From positions 1 through 43,914 of the IMG/VR virus record IMGVR_UViG_3300005529_000061: a DNA stretch of 43,914 nucleotides; one strand, 5' to 3'. The notes below the pieces were generated by a model. It was not told the origin of the DNA, ran no database searches, and worked only from the letters and a program-made list of their open reading frames with translations. This stretch comes from a virus. Positions 1-8,799 of this stretch are shown piece by piece; positions within the stretch are counted from its first letter, which is position 1; the number at the start of each line of letters is the position of its first letter. The translations under genes were made by a program, and so were the position numbers.

Positions 1-90
1 AAGATTTATGAAGGTAAGATTGATCTGATTCATATTGATGGAGATCATGTCTACGAAGCTGTTAAGTCTGATATTGAGCATTGGCTTCCA
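1..90. repeat. Left copy of 90-bp terminal direct repeat
   Basis: Bases 1-90 are identical to bases 43825-43914. The repeat lies inside one methyltransferase reading frame that is only complete when the two ends are joined, so it marks circular closure of an assembly or a terminal redundancy. The end point has no visible biological meaning. Confidence 0.95.
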
Positions 91-246
91 AAAGTAAAAT
101 CAGGAGGCTATGCCTGCTTTGACGACTTTGGGCATGACAGTTTGCCGGGAGTATACCAAGCATGTGAAGAATACTTTAACGAGCATAGGAACTGGATTTT
201 TTGCGGGAGGTTTGGTAATAAGCTAGGAGTGTATCAAAAGATATGA
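1..246 (+). CDS. SAM-dependent methyltransferase, Methyltransf_24-like (C-terminal part; continues from 43507)
   Basis: This is the C-terminal 81 residues of a methyltransferase that begins at 43507. The frame is exactly continuous because 43825 equals base 1, and the joined product is 187 aa. It carries the LIHIDGDHVYEAVKSDIE segment typical of class I SAM methyltransferases of the Methyltransf_24 / cephalosporin-hydroxylase-like group; the acidic IDGDH lies in the active-site half. The TGA stop (244-246) overlaps the ATG of the next methyltransferase at 243, so translation is probably coupled. A paralogue with a similar FIDGNHDYEAVKKDIE segment is at 37847. Its neighbours are glycan-modifying genes, so sugar O-methylation is inferred; the acceptor is unknown. 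Confidence 0.8.
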   Translation, partial: KIYEGKIDLIHIDGDHVYEAVKSDIEHWLPKVKSGGYACFDDFGHDSLPGVYQACEEYFNEHRNWIFCGRFGNKLGVYQKI

Positions 247-839
247 CAGACGCACATACATTAATAAAGTTTGACAACTCAAAGGATCTTGGAGATTGGT
301 ATAACCAGAAGTATACCGAAATGGGCGGTGGCTGGAAAATACCAAAGGATGAGGCATTAAGGCTCATGGAGTGGGCAGGTATACCCAAGGATAGGACAAA
401 GCGGCTTTTAGATATAGGCTCCGGGGATGGGGACTTTATTGGGCATGTGGCAGACTACGCCAAATGTATGGGTATAGACCTGTCTTCTGTAGGGGTAGAA
501 TTAGCCTCTAGGATGCCCGTAGACGCATATTTTGAGGTAGCAGACATAGAAGACACTGGGTACGCTTCTGGGGTCTTTGATTGGCTCACATCTATAGGCT
601 CAATTGAGCATGTGATTAATCTCCCTGTAGCCTTGGACGAGTGCTACAGACTCCTCAAGGATGATGGTAAATTCCTTTGCCTTGTGCCAAATGAGCTTTG
701 GGGTTACTTGGATCAGCCACAAGAGCAAACACATACTGATGAAGAGTGGGCAAAGCTTTTTGAAGCAGCCGGATTTATTATTGAGAAAGTAAATAGACGA
801 AATGATCTAACCGATTTCCTTTTAAAAAAACATGAATAA
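243..839 (+). CDS. Class I SAM-dependent methyltransferase
   Basis: A 198-aa methyltransferase of the Methyltransf_11/23 type. Motif I is visible as LLDIGSGDGDF near residues 56-66, followed by GIDLSSVGVELA, a core segment VFDWLTSIGSIEHV, and a late KDDGKFLCLVPNE strand. The fold is clear but the substrate is not. The ATG overlaps the stop of the preceding methyltransferase by 4 bp (ATGA), and the gene sits in the glycan cluster between other methyltransferases and glycosyltransferases. Modification of a sugar or of a nucleotide-sugar intermediate is the contextual inference. Confidence 0.85.
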   Translation: MTDAHTLIKFDNSKDLGDWYNQKYTEMGGGWKIPKDEALRLMEWAGIPKDRTKRLLDIGSGDGDFIGHVADYAKCMGIDLSSVGVELASRMPVDAYFEVADIEDTGYASGVFDWLTSIGSIEHVINLPVALDECYRLLKDDGKFLCLVPNELWGYLDQPQEQTHTDEEWAKLFEAAGFIIEKVNRRNDLTDFLLKKHE

Positions 840-1017
840 TCATTTGAAAAGCGAACTCTGGGAAATACAGGCACTTCTTTATTGGCTGCTTGCAACACAG
901 TTACATAACCTTTGGCTGCAAGTACCTCTTGTTGTTTGGGGCATTATTACACTTGCCGGATCAATCATTATAAAAGCAAAACAAATGGAAAGGGATAAAT
1001 ATGAAAAAAGGTCTTAA
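832..1017 (+). CDS. Small membrane protein, function unknown
   Basis: A 61-aa reading frame overlapping the end of the previous methyltransferase by 8 bp. It has a long hydrophobic stretch (about residues 14-48, with WGIITLAGSIIIKA at its end) and then a short basic tail. This looks like one or two membrane segments. There is no clear ribosome-binding site, and its end overlaps the start of the methyltransferase at 1001. It could be a small membrane anchor for the glycan enzymes or a spurious frame between genes. No family is recognised. Confidence 0.45.
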   Translation: MNNHLKSELWEIQALLYWLLATQLHNLWLQVPLVVWGIITLAGSIIIKAKQMERDKYEKRS

Positions 1018-1564
1018 TATTGGTTGCGGCCCAGTTATCCTACCAACAGATTCTTTTGTTGAATGGGAGAATAGCGATTTTGCAGATACTGAAAGCTCCA
1101 AATCTTGGGGTAATTTTGTGAGGCGTGATTTTACAAAGCGCATGGATGATATAGAAGATAATTCCATTGACTATATTGTCGCTTGGCACATTATAGAACA
1201 CGTTGGCCTCCACGAGAATGGTAGTCTAGTGTCAGAATGGAGGCGAGTACTTAAACCGGGAGGAAAAGTGTTTGTTGCCTGTCCGGATCTAACAAAAATC
1301 GCAAGACATATTATAGACCGGGATGGAGCGTGGCACGACTGGTTTATCTGCATGGTCAATGTATTTGGCCCCTACAATGGCTTTGTAGGCGATTACCACA
1401 AATGGGGTTATGACATGGAGAGTCTGGCAAAGCTCTTCATGGAGAATGGGTATCAGCGTGCAATTGCTCTTGATCCAAGAATGCTTGCACAAGAGATAGG
1501 AATGAACAACTCTACAAAGATTGGGTTTGCAGATTATAACTGCCAGTTGGAGGTAACAAAATGA
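1001..1564 (+). CDS. Class I SAM-dependent methyltransferase
   Basis: A 187-aa methyltransferase. It starts almost directly with motif I (LNIGCGPVIL), then has DIEDNSIDYIVAWHIIEHV in the position of the Methyltransf_11 acidic loop, and EWRRVLKPGGKVFVACPD, the classic post-motif strand. The start is supported by GAAAGG about 8 bp upstream. The stop overlaps the next gene's ATG (ATGA at 1561). Short SAM methyltransferases of this kind in polysaccharide clusters often modify sugars, but the substrate cannot be read from the sequence. Confidence 0.85.
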   Translation: MKKGLNIGCGPVILPTDSFVEWENSDFADTESSKSWGNFVRRDFTKRMDDIEDNSIDYIVAWHIIEHVGLHENGSLVSEWRRVLKPGGKVFVACPDLTKIARHIIDRDGAWHDWFICMVNVFGPYNGFVGDYHKWGYDMESLAKLFMENGYQRAIALDPRMLAQEIGMNNSTKIGFADYNCQLEVTK

Positions 1565-2412
1565 AACTTTACGTAGTCATGCCGGTTATAAATTGTTTAG
1601 AGCTAACACAGGCAGCCATTGATTCTATTGGGTCTGCTTGTAATGTTATTCTCATTGATAACGCTTCAACAGATGGAACAGCACGCTGGGGTGAAGGACT
1701 TAACAAAGAGCAATTGACTGGTGGCAAAAAACTTATCTATGTCCGAAACAATGAACGCAAAGGCGTTGCTGCTTCTTGGAATCAGGGAATTAAACTTGCC
1801 TTTGAAGATCCAGACTGCGAGTACGTAGCAGTACTTAATAATGACATTATTCTTAATCCAAAAACACTTGATCATTTGATGAAGTTCATGGATAAGACTG
1901 GCTACTTAATGGTAACAGGCGACAATGTGCGGGATAGAATGGGCGTTGAGCTATTGCAGCAACTTGAATTACCAGAGCCTTATACAGACTTTGATACATG
2001 GAAGATTGAGGGTTGGCGAGCAGAAGGGCCAGACTTTTCCTGCTATATGATTTCACGGGAAACAATCAGGGTAATTGGCTGGTTTGATGAAAACTTCATG
2101 GGGGCTTACTGTGAGGATCAGGATTACCATGCACGGCTTGATAGAGCCAGAAGGCATATAGCACAGCACAATGACCACAATATCCCTGTAGAGCGTCTAC
2201 ACTTCAAGAGGCTATCTACAGCGCCATACTATCACTATGCCTCTCAAACACTGGTAAGGAACGTGGAGCTGCGTCATGATGTGGCAATAAACCATGGGCA
2301 TAACCAGTCTCTGTATATAAGAAAATGGGGTGGTGAGCATCCTTTTGTTATGGATGGCGGCGGTAATATGCAGCCATATGGAGATGCAACAAAGAGCTGG
2401 AGGGATTGGTGA
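1561..2412 (+). CDS. Glycosyltransferase family 2
   Basis: A 283-aa GT-A fold glycosyltransferase. The N-terminus has the GT2 pattern VVMPVINCLE followed by ILIDNASTDGT, then a VLNNDIIL segment that supplies the metal-binding DxD-like NND. An ED pair sits in GAYCEDQDYHARL, where the catalytic base of GT2 enzymes is expected. It is predicted to transfer a sugar from an NDP donor; donor and acceptor are unknown. No membrane segment is seen, so it is cytosolic. It overlaps the upstream methyltransferase by 4 bp and belongs to the same operon. Confidence 0.88.
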   Translation: MKLYVVMPVINCLELTQAAIDSIGSACNVILIDNASTDGTARWGEGLNKEQLTGGKKLIYVRNNERKGVAASWNQGIKLAFEDPDCEYVAVLNNDIILNPKTLDHLMKFMDKTGYLMVTGDNVRDRMGVELLQQLELPEPYTDFDTWKIEGWRAEGPDFSCYMISRETIRVIGWFDENFMGAYCEDQDYHARLDRARRHIAQHNDHNIPVERLHFKRLSTAPYYHYASQTLVRNVELRHDVAINHGHNQSLYIRKWGGEHPFVMDGGGNMQPYGDATKSWRDW

Positions 2413-2621
2413 TGCAACAAGTTATACAGTTTATAAGAAATTTCTGGCATTTAAAATCTGATTTGTGGAATGCATCAAAGATGCCCGGTCTTCATTGGCA
2501 TTTCTTTGGGTTTGATCAATATTGGGCTTACCAGATAGCTTGGGAAGAATTACATAAAGCCCATTTGAAATATATAGAAAGAATAGCAAAAAGAGTTAAA
2601 TCAATGGAAGAGAAAAATTAA
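2412..2621 (+). CDS. Hypothetical small protein rich in aromatic residues
   Basis: A 69-aa protein. The ATG at 2412 overlaps the stop of the preceding GT2 (TGATG) and is preferred to the slightly earlier TTG. It has many Trp, His and Phe residues in its first half (GLHWHFFGFDQYW) and a Lys/Glu-rich helix at the end. No family is recognised. It may be a small partner of the glycosyltransferases, as inferred only from position. Confidence 0.55.
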   Translation: MQQVIQFIRNFWHLKSDLWNASKMPGLHWHFFGFDQYWAYQIAWEELHKAHLKYIERIAKRVKSMEEKN

Positions 2622-2622
2622 T

Positions 2623-2994
2623 ATGAAAACAGCCTGTCAAACGTGTGTCATACATTTTGTAGATGAATTTGAAAAAACCTTAATACCGCCATGCAATTAT
2701 TGGGGCCAGACTGGCATGAGTACATTGCCAACAGAAGCAAAGAAGAAAGTATGGGATTGGCTTTTTTCAGCCCCGGCAGATGAGCTTAGCGGTTTTCATG
2801 TTGGTATGAGCATTACTTACTATGGCGTACCAATAGCAGATGAAGAGCGTTTTGAAAATGTCATACCGGGATATAGTTCCATGTCTGAAGAAGATAAAAA
2901 GCATTTTCAAAAGGAATTTTTCAGGAAAAGACAACAAGATCCAAATGCGCCTATTATTATTCCAGAGAAAAAAAAAGAAAGGATCATCAACTAA
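2623..2994 (+). CDS. Hypothetical protein
   Basis: A 123-aa protein starting one base after the stop of the upstream gene and ending directly before the ATG of the glycosyltransferase at 2995. It has an N-terminal CQTC pair (C5, C8) and a possible lone C23, too few for a convincing zinc site. The C-terminal third is highly charged (KKHFQKEFFRKRQQ). No family is recognised. Its position inside the glycan operon is the only functional hint. Confidence 0.6.
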   Translation: MKTACQTCVIHFVDEFEKTLIPPCNYWGQTGMSTLPTEAKKKVWDWLFSAPADELSGFHVGMSITYYGVPIADEERFENVIPGYSSMSEEDKKHFQKEFFRKRQQDPNAPIIIPEKKKERIIN

Positions 2995-4743
2995 ATGGAA
3001 GAAAATGTTGCTATCACTACTGATGAAACTAAAAAGGATAAGAAGATACGAATACTAGCCTTGTGCGATTCTCCAACGGCTGCAACCGGCTTTGCTCAAG
3101 TTTCACGCAATATTTTAACCGGGTTAGTAAAGACCGGCAAATATGACGTTGACGTTATTGGTATTAATTACTATGGAGACTACTACGATAGAGCCACGCA
3201 TCCCTACAATATCTATCCTGCAATGCCGCAGGGGTATGCTGATATGTATGGGAGAGGCAGATTGCTTAATGCTATTAACGGAAGTGAAGCAAAGTTTGGC
3301 TTGAAACAAGGCTGGGATATTGTCTTTACTATTCAAGACCCGTTTGTTATTGAAGGCTTGGGAGTTGACTATCCATTTGCCGAGCAGTTAAAAGTAGCCA
3401 AGGAATTGTGGAAGCGCTCTGTACCTCCGGAATATTGGTTTACATGGATTGGCTACTTTCCTGTAGATGCTCAAGTAAAAGAAAATTGGGTAACACGCTC
3501 AATAGCTCTGGCTGATTTTCCTGTAGCTTATTGTGAGTGGGGAAGAAACCAGATACTTAAATTTGATAAAGATCCATTCCAGACTACTTTTAATCTGGCA
3601 CTGCAAGAGGCAGGTCAGAAAAAGCGGGCAATCCTCAATACACCTTCTTTGACAACACGCATGAGTGTTATTCATCATGGCGTAGATGTAAATGTCTTTA
3701 AGCCTATTTCAGAAGAGGAAAAGAAGGAGTTTAGAAAAACCTTCTTTAATGGGGAAGTTTCCGAGCATACATACTTAGTGGTGAATGTCTCAAGGAATCA
3801 GCCTAGGAAGGATATATCCCGCACAATGGCTGCTTTTGCTGCTTTTAAGAAGAAAGTGCCTGATAGCCATTTGTACCTGCATTGTAAGGTACAAGACGCT
3901 GGAGGCAGTATCCATGAGATGGCACGCAACTTTGATCTGGTTCCGGGCAAAGACTATACAGTGCCTATGGACTTTAATGCCGGCATTGGTTATCCAGTTG
4001 ACTATGTGAATAAGATCTACAACATTGCGGATCTTTGTGTAACAACAACGCTTGGCGAAGGTTGGGGCTTTATTACTACAGAAGCCATGGCAACCAAGAC
4101 TCCTATTGCAGCGCCAAACATTACAAGCATTCTTGATATTTTTAATTCCTATGTTCCTCTTGATAAAGATTCAGGAGCCAATGGAACAGCGCCGGGAGAG
4201 CTGGATCTTAACGATTGGTTATTTAACAAAGGGGGCATTAATGAAGTACGTGGTATTCCGGTCAAAGCCGGGAGCAATAACAGTGAATGGATTTGCATGG
4301 GCATTGAAGACAATGAGCGAATCAGACCTTTGACAAATGTTGATGACATGGTAGAGAAAATGTTTTGGGCGTATACACATCCGGCTGAAGTAAAGAAGAT
4401 TGTTGATAGAGCATATGACTGGGTTGTTGGTTTGTCATGGGATAATATTGTTGAAGAATGGGATAGCCTTTTTACAAAAGCCTATGCTAAACTACAGGAA
4501 GAAAGAAAACTTGGAGAAGCAATTGATAAGACAGGAAGAAATGATCCATGCCCTTGTGGCAGTGGAGAGAAGTATAAAAAGTGTCATGGAAGTGCCGATA
4601 AAATGGCAAAATTCCAAGACTGGATAGTATCGGAGGGAGGTGAAATATTAGATGCCAAACAAAACGATTTACCCCAAGGAGGAGACAAAGATAGTGAAAA
4701 TCCCGAAGCAGGGATACAACGCAATATCCCAGATCAAGGATAA
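2995..4743 (+). CDS. GT4-type glycosyltransferase with C-terminal SEC-C zinc motif
   Basis: A 582-aa protein with a GT-B fold glycosyltransferase of the GT4/glycogen-synthase-like group. The N-terminal half has [17 protein letters not shown]. The donor domain has [11 protein letters not shown] and the diagnostic E-x7-E region [13 protein letters not shown] at about residues 352-364. Near residues 514-532 it carries [19 protein letters not shown], a textbook SEC-C zinc motif best known from SecA and added to many unrelated proteins. A GT4 enzyme with a SEC-C tail in a phage is unusual. The last 90 or so bases overlap the start of another frame at 4652 that has a better ribosome site, so the extreme C-terminus may be under dual constraint. 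Confidence 0.88.
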   Translation: MEENVAITTDETKKDKKIRILALCDSPTAATGFAQVSRNILTGLVKTGKYDVDVIGINYYGDYYDRATHPYNIYPAMPQGYADMYGRGRLLNAINGSEAKFGLKQGWDIVFTIQDPFVIEGLGVDYPFAEQLKVAKELWKRSVPPEYWFTWIGYFPVDAQVKENWVTRSIALADFPVAYCEWGRNQILKFDKDPFQTTFNLALQEAGQKKRAILNTPSLTTRMSVIHHGVDVNVFKPISEEEKKEFRKTFFNGEVSEHTYLVVNVSRNQPRKDISRTMAAFAAFKKKVPDSHLYLHCKVQDAGGSIHEMARNFDLVPGKDYTVPMDFNAGIGYPVDYVNKIYNIADLCVTTTLGEGWGFITTEAMATKTPIAAPNITSILDIFNSYVPLDKDSGANGTAPGELDLNDWLFNKGGINEVRGIPVKAGSNNSEWICMGIEDNERIRPLTNVDDMVEKMFWAYTHPAEVKKIVDRAYDWVVGLSWDNIVEEWDSLFTKAYAKLQEERKLGEAIDKTGRNDPCPCGSGEKYKKCHGSADKMAKFQDWIVSEGGEILDAKQNDLPQGGDKDSENPEAGIQRNIPDQG

Positions 4744-4825
4744 TGGGGAAGAGTGGGAATTTCAACTCTATAACCCAAATGTAGAAGAAAAAGCAGTAGA
4801 AGAGACTCCAGCAGTAAATGCATAG
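4652..4825 (+). CDS. Small hypothetical protein overlapping the GT4 gene
   Basis: A 57-aa frame starting at ATG 4652 with a strong GGAGGGAGGTG site about 9 bp upstream; it overlaps the end of the GT4 gene in another frame by 92 bp. The product starts [12 protein letters not shown], has a middle segment [14 protein letters not shown], and ends in an acidic/Ala tail. No family is recognised. The good Shine-Dalgarno sequence makes it likely to be translated. It is the last gene before the G-rich repeat island and the terminator. Confidence 0.55.
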   Translation: MPNKTIYPKEETKIVKIPKQGYNAISQIKDNGEEWEFQLYNPNVEEKAVEETPAVNA

Positions 4826-4838
4826 TTTGAGGCTGTAG

Positions 4839-4973
4839 AAGCGGTGGGGGAGTGGTTGCAAATTAATGTACTCAATTGAGGCTAGCACTCCCCCACTCCC
4901 CCGGTAGGGGAGTGGTCTTTTTGAGGCTAAAAGAAGAAATTAGGGGACACATAGGAAAGTAGGGGAGTGGGGC
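4839..4973. repeat. G-rich non-coding repeat island A
   Basis: Non-coding stretch between the glycan operon and terS containing GGGGAGTGG-type units: AAGCGGTGGGGGAGTG at 4839-4854, continuing as GGTTGC to 4859; an inverted pair at 4887-4902; GGTAGGGGAGTGG at 4903-4915; and GTAGGGGAGTGGGGC at 4959-4973. TTGAGGCTA occurs at 4876-4884 and 4921-4929. Matching 16-, 15- and 13-bp words recur in the same order at 42462-42533. Because it lies directly upstream of terS it could include the packaging (pac or cos) recognition region; this is an inference. Confidence 0.75.
4893..4922 (+). terminator. Rho-independent terminator within the G-rich island
   Basis: CCACTCCCC (4893-4901) and GGGGAGTGG (4907-4915) form a perfect 9-bp stem with a 5-base loop, followed by TCTTTTT. 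This would end transcription of the glycan operon before terS. Confidence 0.7.
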
Positions 4974-5023
4974 TTATATACAGCATAAACTCCTCTTTTT
5001 TGGCCCCTAAAAAATATGTTGAT

Positions 5024-5041
5024 TTTAATTGATTTAATTGA
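5024..5041 (+). promoter_or_regulatory. Tandem 9-bp repeat just upstream of terS
   Basis: TTTAATTGA occurs twice back to back (5024-5032 and 5033-5041), ending 9 bp before the terS ATG, in a very AT-rich stretch with no obvious Shine-Dalgarno sequence. It could be a regulator or terminase binding site or part of a promoter; nothing in the sequence decides between these. Confidence 0.35.
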
Positions 5042-5050
5042 ATTTTTAGC

Positions 5051-5518
5051 ATGAATGTTTATCATAAAAAGGCAATAGAGTTAAGGTATAAGGGCTATAC
5101 CACAAAAGAGATTGAAAAGGCTCTTGGAGGGAAGCTTACTAAGGGTACGTTGGATAACTATTTTGCTTATGATGGAAAGCTTTATTTGCCCTTTTTGGAC
5201 TTTCAGGCTAGGCAGGATAAGTTTATAGAAGAGGATGTACGCAGTGAATTTAAATCGCAGGCAAAGTATGCGCCAAAGATAATGAATACCATTTTACAGC
5301 AGGCGCTGAAAGCACATGATTACATAGCAGCATTGCATATTGTTAAAGAGCAACTTGATAGAGCAGGACTTGTTACTATCAAAAAGTCAGAAGTAAATGT
5401 AAAGGATGATCAGCAAAAGGAGATGACATATGAGCTTTACCTTAAAGAGTGCGCCCGGTTGGGTATTGACCCAAGAAGCGGTCTTAGAATTTCAAAGACA
5501 CAGACTGACCCGAATTAA
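5051..5518 (+). CDS. terS: Small terminase subunit (TerS-like DNA recognition)
   Basis: A 155-aa protein immediately upstream of and overlapping the large terminase, the usual place for TerS. The N-terminal 40 residues (KKAIELRYKGYTTKEIEKAL) read as a helix-turn-helix, and the middle is helical and charged, as expected for the oligomerising domain. TerS binds the packaging site and hands DNA to TerL. No longer signature is recognised, so the call rests on size, HTH and position. The G-rich island directly upstream is a plausible target. Confidence 0.7.
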   Translation: MNVYHKKAIELRYKGYTTKEIEKALGGKLTKGTLDNYFAYDGKLYLPFLDFQARQDKFIEEDVRSEFKSQAKYAPKIMNTILQQALKAHDYIAALHIVKEQLDRAGLVTIKKSEVNVKDDQQKEMTYELYLKECARLGIDPRSGLRISKTQTDPN

Positions 5519-7043
5519 AGAATGTGAACATAATTTCAGGGAGTTTTGCCGCAATTACTTTCCCCAATACTTTTACGTTGATCCTTCCTCTATGCATGAG
5601 GAAATGTATATAACAATTCAGGAAGCAATAGAAAATGGTACTCCGGATAATATAGCCAATGCAGCCCCACGTGGAAATGCCAAGTCAACAATCATTTCTT
5701 TTGCCCTTCCCATTTGGTGTGCGGTATACAAGAAGAAGCATTATATAATTATTGTGTCTGACACAGCAGATCAGGCAAACGATTTCCTTTCAGCTATAAA
5801 AGGTGAATTTGAGGATAACGAGTTACTACAGGATGACTTTGGCAATGTAGAGGGTAATATCTGGACAAATTCAGACTTAATACTTAAAGGTGAAGAGGTG
5901 CGCATTCAAGCCCTTGGAGCAGGCAAGAAGATCCGTGGTAGACGTTACAAACAATGGAGGCCTGACCTTATCATCTGTGATGACCTAGAAAACGATGAGA
6001 ACGTGCGTAGTGCTGACCAACGTACCTATATGGCTGCTTGGCATGCAAAGGCCCTCTCAAAGGCAGGTGATGAGCGTACTGACAAGGTAGTAATAGGCAC
6101 AATCATGCACTACGATTCCCTGCTGGCAAAGCTCCTGAAGAATCCTGTATATCACTCCAAGAAGTATCAATCAGTTATTCAATGGTCAGCCTCTCCCCTT
6201 TGGGACGAATGGGAAAGGCTCATTGTTGATCTGGAGAATCCCAATAGGCTTGAGGATGGCAGGAAGTTCTTTGAGGAGCATAAAGCTGAAATGCTTGATG
6301 GTACAAAGGTTTTATGGGAAGCAAAGGAACCTTACTACAATTTGATGCTGCAACGTATTGCTGATGGCCCTGCTGCTTTTAGTTCTGAAAAACAGAATGA
6401 GCCGTTGTCAGATGATGAACGTAGATTTTTGCCGGAGTGGATACAGTACTATGATGACACGGATATTGTAGGGAAAGAGTTATACGTTGTTGGGTTTGTT
6501 GATCCTTCCATGGGAAAGCAAGGCGGAGATTATTCTGCTATAGTAACATTAGCCTCTGATTATAACTACCAGATCTATATCCTTGACGCAGATATTGCAA
6601 AGAGGCATCCGGATATTATAGCATTAGATGTAATAGCCAAACATAGGATTTATCACTACAAAGATTTTGGCGTTGAAATTAACCAGTTTCAGGAGTTCTT
6701 TAAAGACACCTTGCAAAAAAAACTAGAAGATGAGAAACTGGAGATACCTATCAAAGGAGTGAAAACTCATACAGACAAGATCTTAAGGATTCAGTCCTTG
6801 CAACCCGATATTAAGAATGGTAGAGTTAAATTTAGAAGGGATCAGCAAAAGCTGATAGAACAGCTAGTCAATTTTCCTTCTGCAGATCATGATGATGGGC
6901 CTGATGCATTGGAAGGAGCGATGACGCTATTGGGCAGGAGATCTGCTGTTGCTGATTATTATAAGGAGCAAACAAATGAAATTGGCAAAAACAATCCAAA
7001 CTCGTTTTTACAAAACCCCAATCTTCAGGGGTATATTAAATAA
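5430..7043 (+). CDS. terL: Large terminase subunit (TerL)
   Basis: A 537-aa packaging motor. The ATPase domain has a Walker A-like loop APRGNAKST near residues 79-87 and a Walker B DLIICDDLEND near 179-189. The nuclease domain has VGFVDPSMG (Asp near 358) and a late HDDGPDALEGA that supplies further metal-binding acids. It cuts concatemers and pumps DNA into the prohead through the portal. The ATG at 5430 overlaps terS by 89 bp; the next in-frame ATG would remove conserved N-terminal sequence. The length is typical for the family. Confidence 0.95.
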   Translation: MSFTLKSAPGWVLTQEAVLEFQRHRLTRIKECEHNFREFCRNYFPQYFYVDPSSMHEEMYITIQEAIENGTPDNIANAAPRGNAKSTIISFALPIWCAVYKKKHYIIIVSDTADQANDFLSAIKGEFEDNELLQDDFGNVEGNIWTNSDLILKGEEVRIQALGAGKKIRGRRYKQWRPDLIICDDLENDENVRSADQRTYMAAWHAKALSKAGDERTDKVVIGTIMHYDSLLAKLLKNPVYHSKKYQSVIQWSASPLWDEWERLIVDLENPNRLEDGRKFFEEHKAEMLDGTKVLWEAKEPYYNLMLQRIADGPAAFSSEKQNEPLSDDERRFLPEWIQYYDDTDIVGKELYVVGFVDPSMGKQGGDYSAIVTLASDYNYQIYILDADIAKRHPDIIALDVIAKHRIYHYKDFGVEINQFQEFFKDTLQKKLEDEKLEIPIKGVKTHTDKILRIQSLQPDIKNGRVKFRRDQQKLIEQLVNFPSADHDDGPDALEGAMTLLGRRSAVADYYKEQTNEIGKNNPNSFLQNPNLQGYIK

Positions 7044-8799
7044 CTACGTGAAGTCCACAAACACAAAGCTTGTGCCGGCAAAGAATCTTCAGGAATTAAT
7101 CAAGATAAATGATGAGAAATTACAACTTGAGAAATCTATCCCAGCCCTTGTGCAAGAAGAAATCCAAAAGGTAGAAACATTAAATCGCAATGAAGCAATG
7201 CGTTATCGCTTGCCTTACCGGATCAATGATACAAAAGATCCTGACCGAAAGCCCGGAGCTGATGTACCCTTTTCCTACTTAAGACGCATTGCAGTTCTTT
7301 ATCCAATTGCCAGAGCATGTATCAATAGACGTGTAAGGCAGATTACACAATTAGAGTGGGATATTACTACCATTGATGAAGTTAAAGATGAAAAGGGATA
7401 TGCGGGCCAAATTAAAGCAGTAAAGGATTTCCTTAAGCAACCAATGGGACATAAGACAAGAATGCGGGAGATGTTGACGCTCATGGTAGATGATGTGTTG
7501 ACAATTGATGCGGTTTGTTTTGAGATGCAAAGAACAAGAGGCGGAGACTTTTTAAATCTTGTTCCGGTTGATCCAACGACTATTGCTTTACGAGTAACAG
7601 ATACAGGAGCAACACCTGAACCCCCAGACCCAGCATACGTGCAGATCATCCAAGGGCAGCCAGTCGCACAGTTTAGCACTGATGAAATGCTTTATGAGGT
7701 AATGAATCCACGATCTTACTCCCCTTATGGCCTTTCTCCTTTGGAGTCCTTGATATTACAAGCAGAGTCAGCATTGCGGGGTACTTTATATAATTTGTCC
7801 TATTTTAGAGAGAACAATATTCCTGAAGGCTTCTTAACGCTTCCTGAAGACGTAGCACAAACAAAGACGCTTGTTGAGGAATGGCAGATGTGGTTTGATG
7901 CATTGGTCGCTGGAGATCCTAGGATGACCCATAGGCTTAAGATCTTGCCTGGTGGCTCTGAATATACTCCAACCAAAAAGCCAGAGGATATGGCCTTTGA
8001 GAAGTTTGAGCTTTGGATGCTGCAGCAAACATGCGCTATGTTTGAAGTGCAACCACAGGATATTGGCATTACCATGAATGTGAATAAAGCAACAGCAGGT
8101 AGTCAACAAGATATTGGAAAAGAGCGTGGGCTACTCCCCTTGGGTAATTTCATTAAAGAGATATTTGATGATCTTATTCAAATGGAATTAGGCTTAACAA
8201 ATCTGCAGTTTATCTGGAGGAATATTAATCCTACAGATCATAAAGAAGAAATGGAGATTGCAGAAAAAGAAATTAGCCTTGGTGCTTTGGGCGTAGATGA
8301 ATGGCGAGCAGAAAATGGAAGAGAACCATTAGGCCTTAAGCCCTACATCCAAACTTCTTCTGGGCCAATATTGGTAGAAGATTTTGTTGCCGGCAAGGTT
8401 GGCCCTGCTGCCACACAAGCAACAGCCGCAGCTATGGCAGAGAATAAGACCTCCCCAACAAATGGCAATAATGAGGAGAACAAGAATAATCCCCCCAAAG
8501 GTGGGGAGATGACACCTGAACAAAAGCAAAAGCTCATGGATCAGGATATACGGCGCTGGAAGAAATGTGTGTATAGCGATTTGGAGCGAGGGGTGAAAAT
8601 CAGAACCAAATTTGATTCAGACTATATAGATGGGCAAACAAATGAGGAGATTGCAGACGCACTCCAGAAAGTTCAATCAAGGCTTCAAGCAAAGCTTTTG
8701 TTTGATCAATACTTAGATCCTGAAATAAAAGCCTCTATGACTTTGCTCAAATTTGCTTCCGAGCTAAGGAGAATAGAGCATGATGTTGCATCTGCATAG
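6976..8799 (+). CDS. Portal protein
   Basis: A 607-aa portal of the HK97/SPP1-like superfamily. The ATG at 6976 is chosen because AAGGAG sits 8 bp upstream. Visible features are SYLRRIAVLYPIARACI near the start, LVPVDPTTIALRV, YEVMNPRSYSPYGLSPLE and the following helix with ALRGTLYNLSYF, all typical of the portal wing and clip. The C-terminal third is Asn/Lys-rich and then helical. The dodecameric portal forms the unique vertex for TerL docking and tail attachment. It overlaps TerL by 68 bp. Confidence 0.9.
   Translation: MKLAKTIQTRFYKTPIFRGILNNYVKSTNTKLVPAKNLQELIKINDEKLQLEKSIPALVQEEIQKVETLNRNEAMRYRLPYRINDTKDPDRKPGADVPFSYLRRIAVLYPIARACINRRVRQITQLEWDITTIDEVKDEKGYAGQIKAVKDFLKQPMGHKTRMREMLTLMVDDVLTIDAVCFEMQRTRGGDFLNLVPVDPTTIALRVTDTGATPEPPDPAYVQIIQGQPVAQFSTDEMLYEVMNPRSYSPYGLSPLESLILQAESALRGTLYNLSYFRENNIPEGFLTLPEDVAQTKTLVEEWQMWFDALVAGDPRMTHRLKILPGGSEYTPTKKPEDMAFEKFELWMLQQTCAMFEVQPQDIGITMNVNKATAGSQQDIGKERGLLPLGNFIKEIFDDLIQMELGLTNLQFIWRNINPTDHKEEMEIAEKEISLGALGVDEWRAENGREPLGLKPYIQTSSGPILVEDFVAGKVGPAATQATAAAMAENKTSPTNGNNEENKNNPPKGGEMTPEQKQKLMDQDIRRWKKCVYSDLERGVKIRTKFDSDYIDGQTNEEIADALQKVQSRLQAKLLFDQYLDPEIKASMTLLKFASELRRIEHDVASA

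Noticed and set aside
4487-4888. Minus-strand 133-aa frame
   Set aside because: Antisense to the GT4 gene and the G-rich island, with no ribosome site or recognisable domain.
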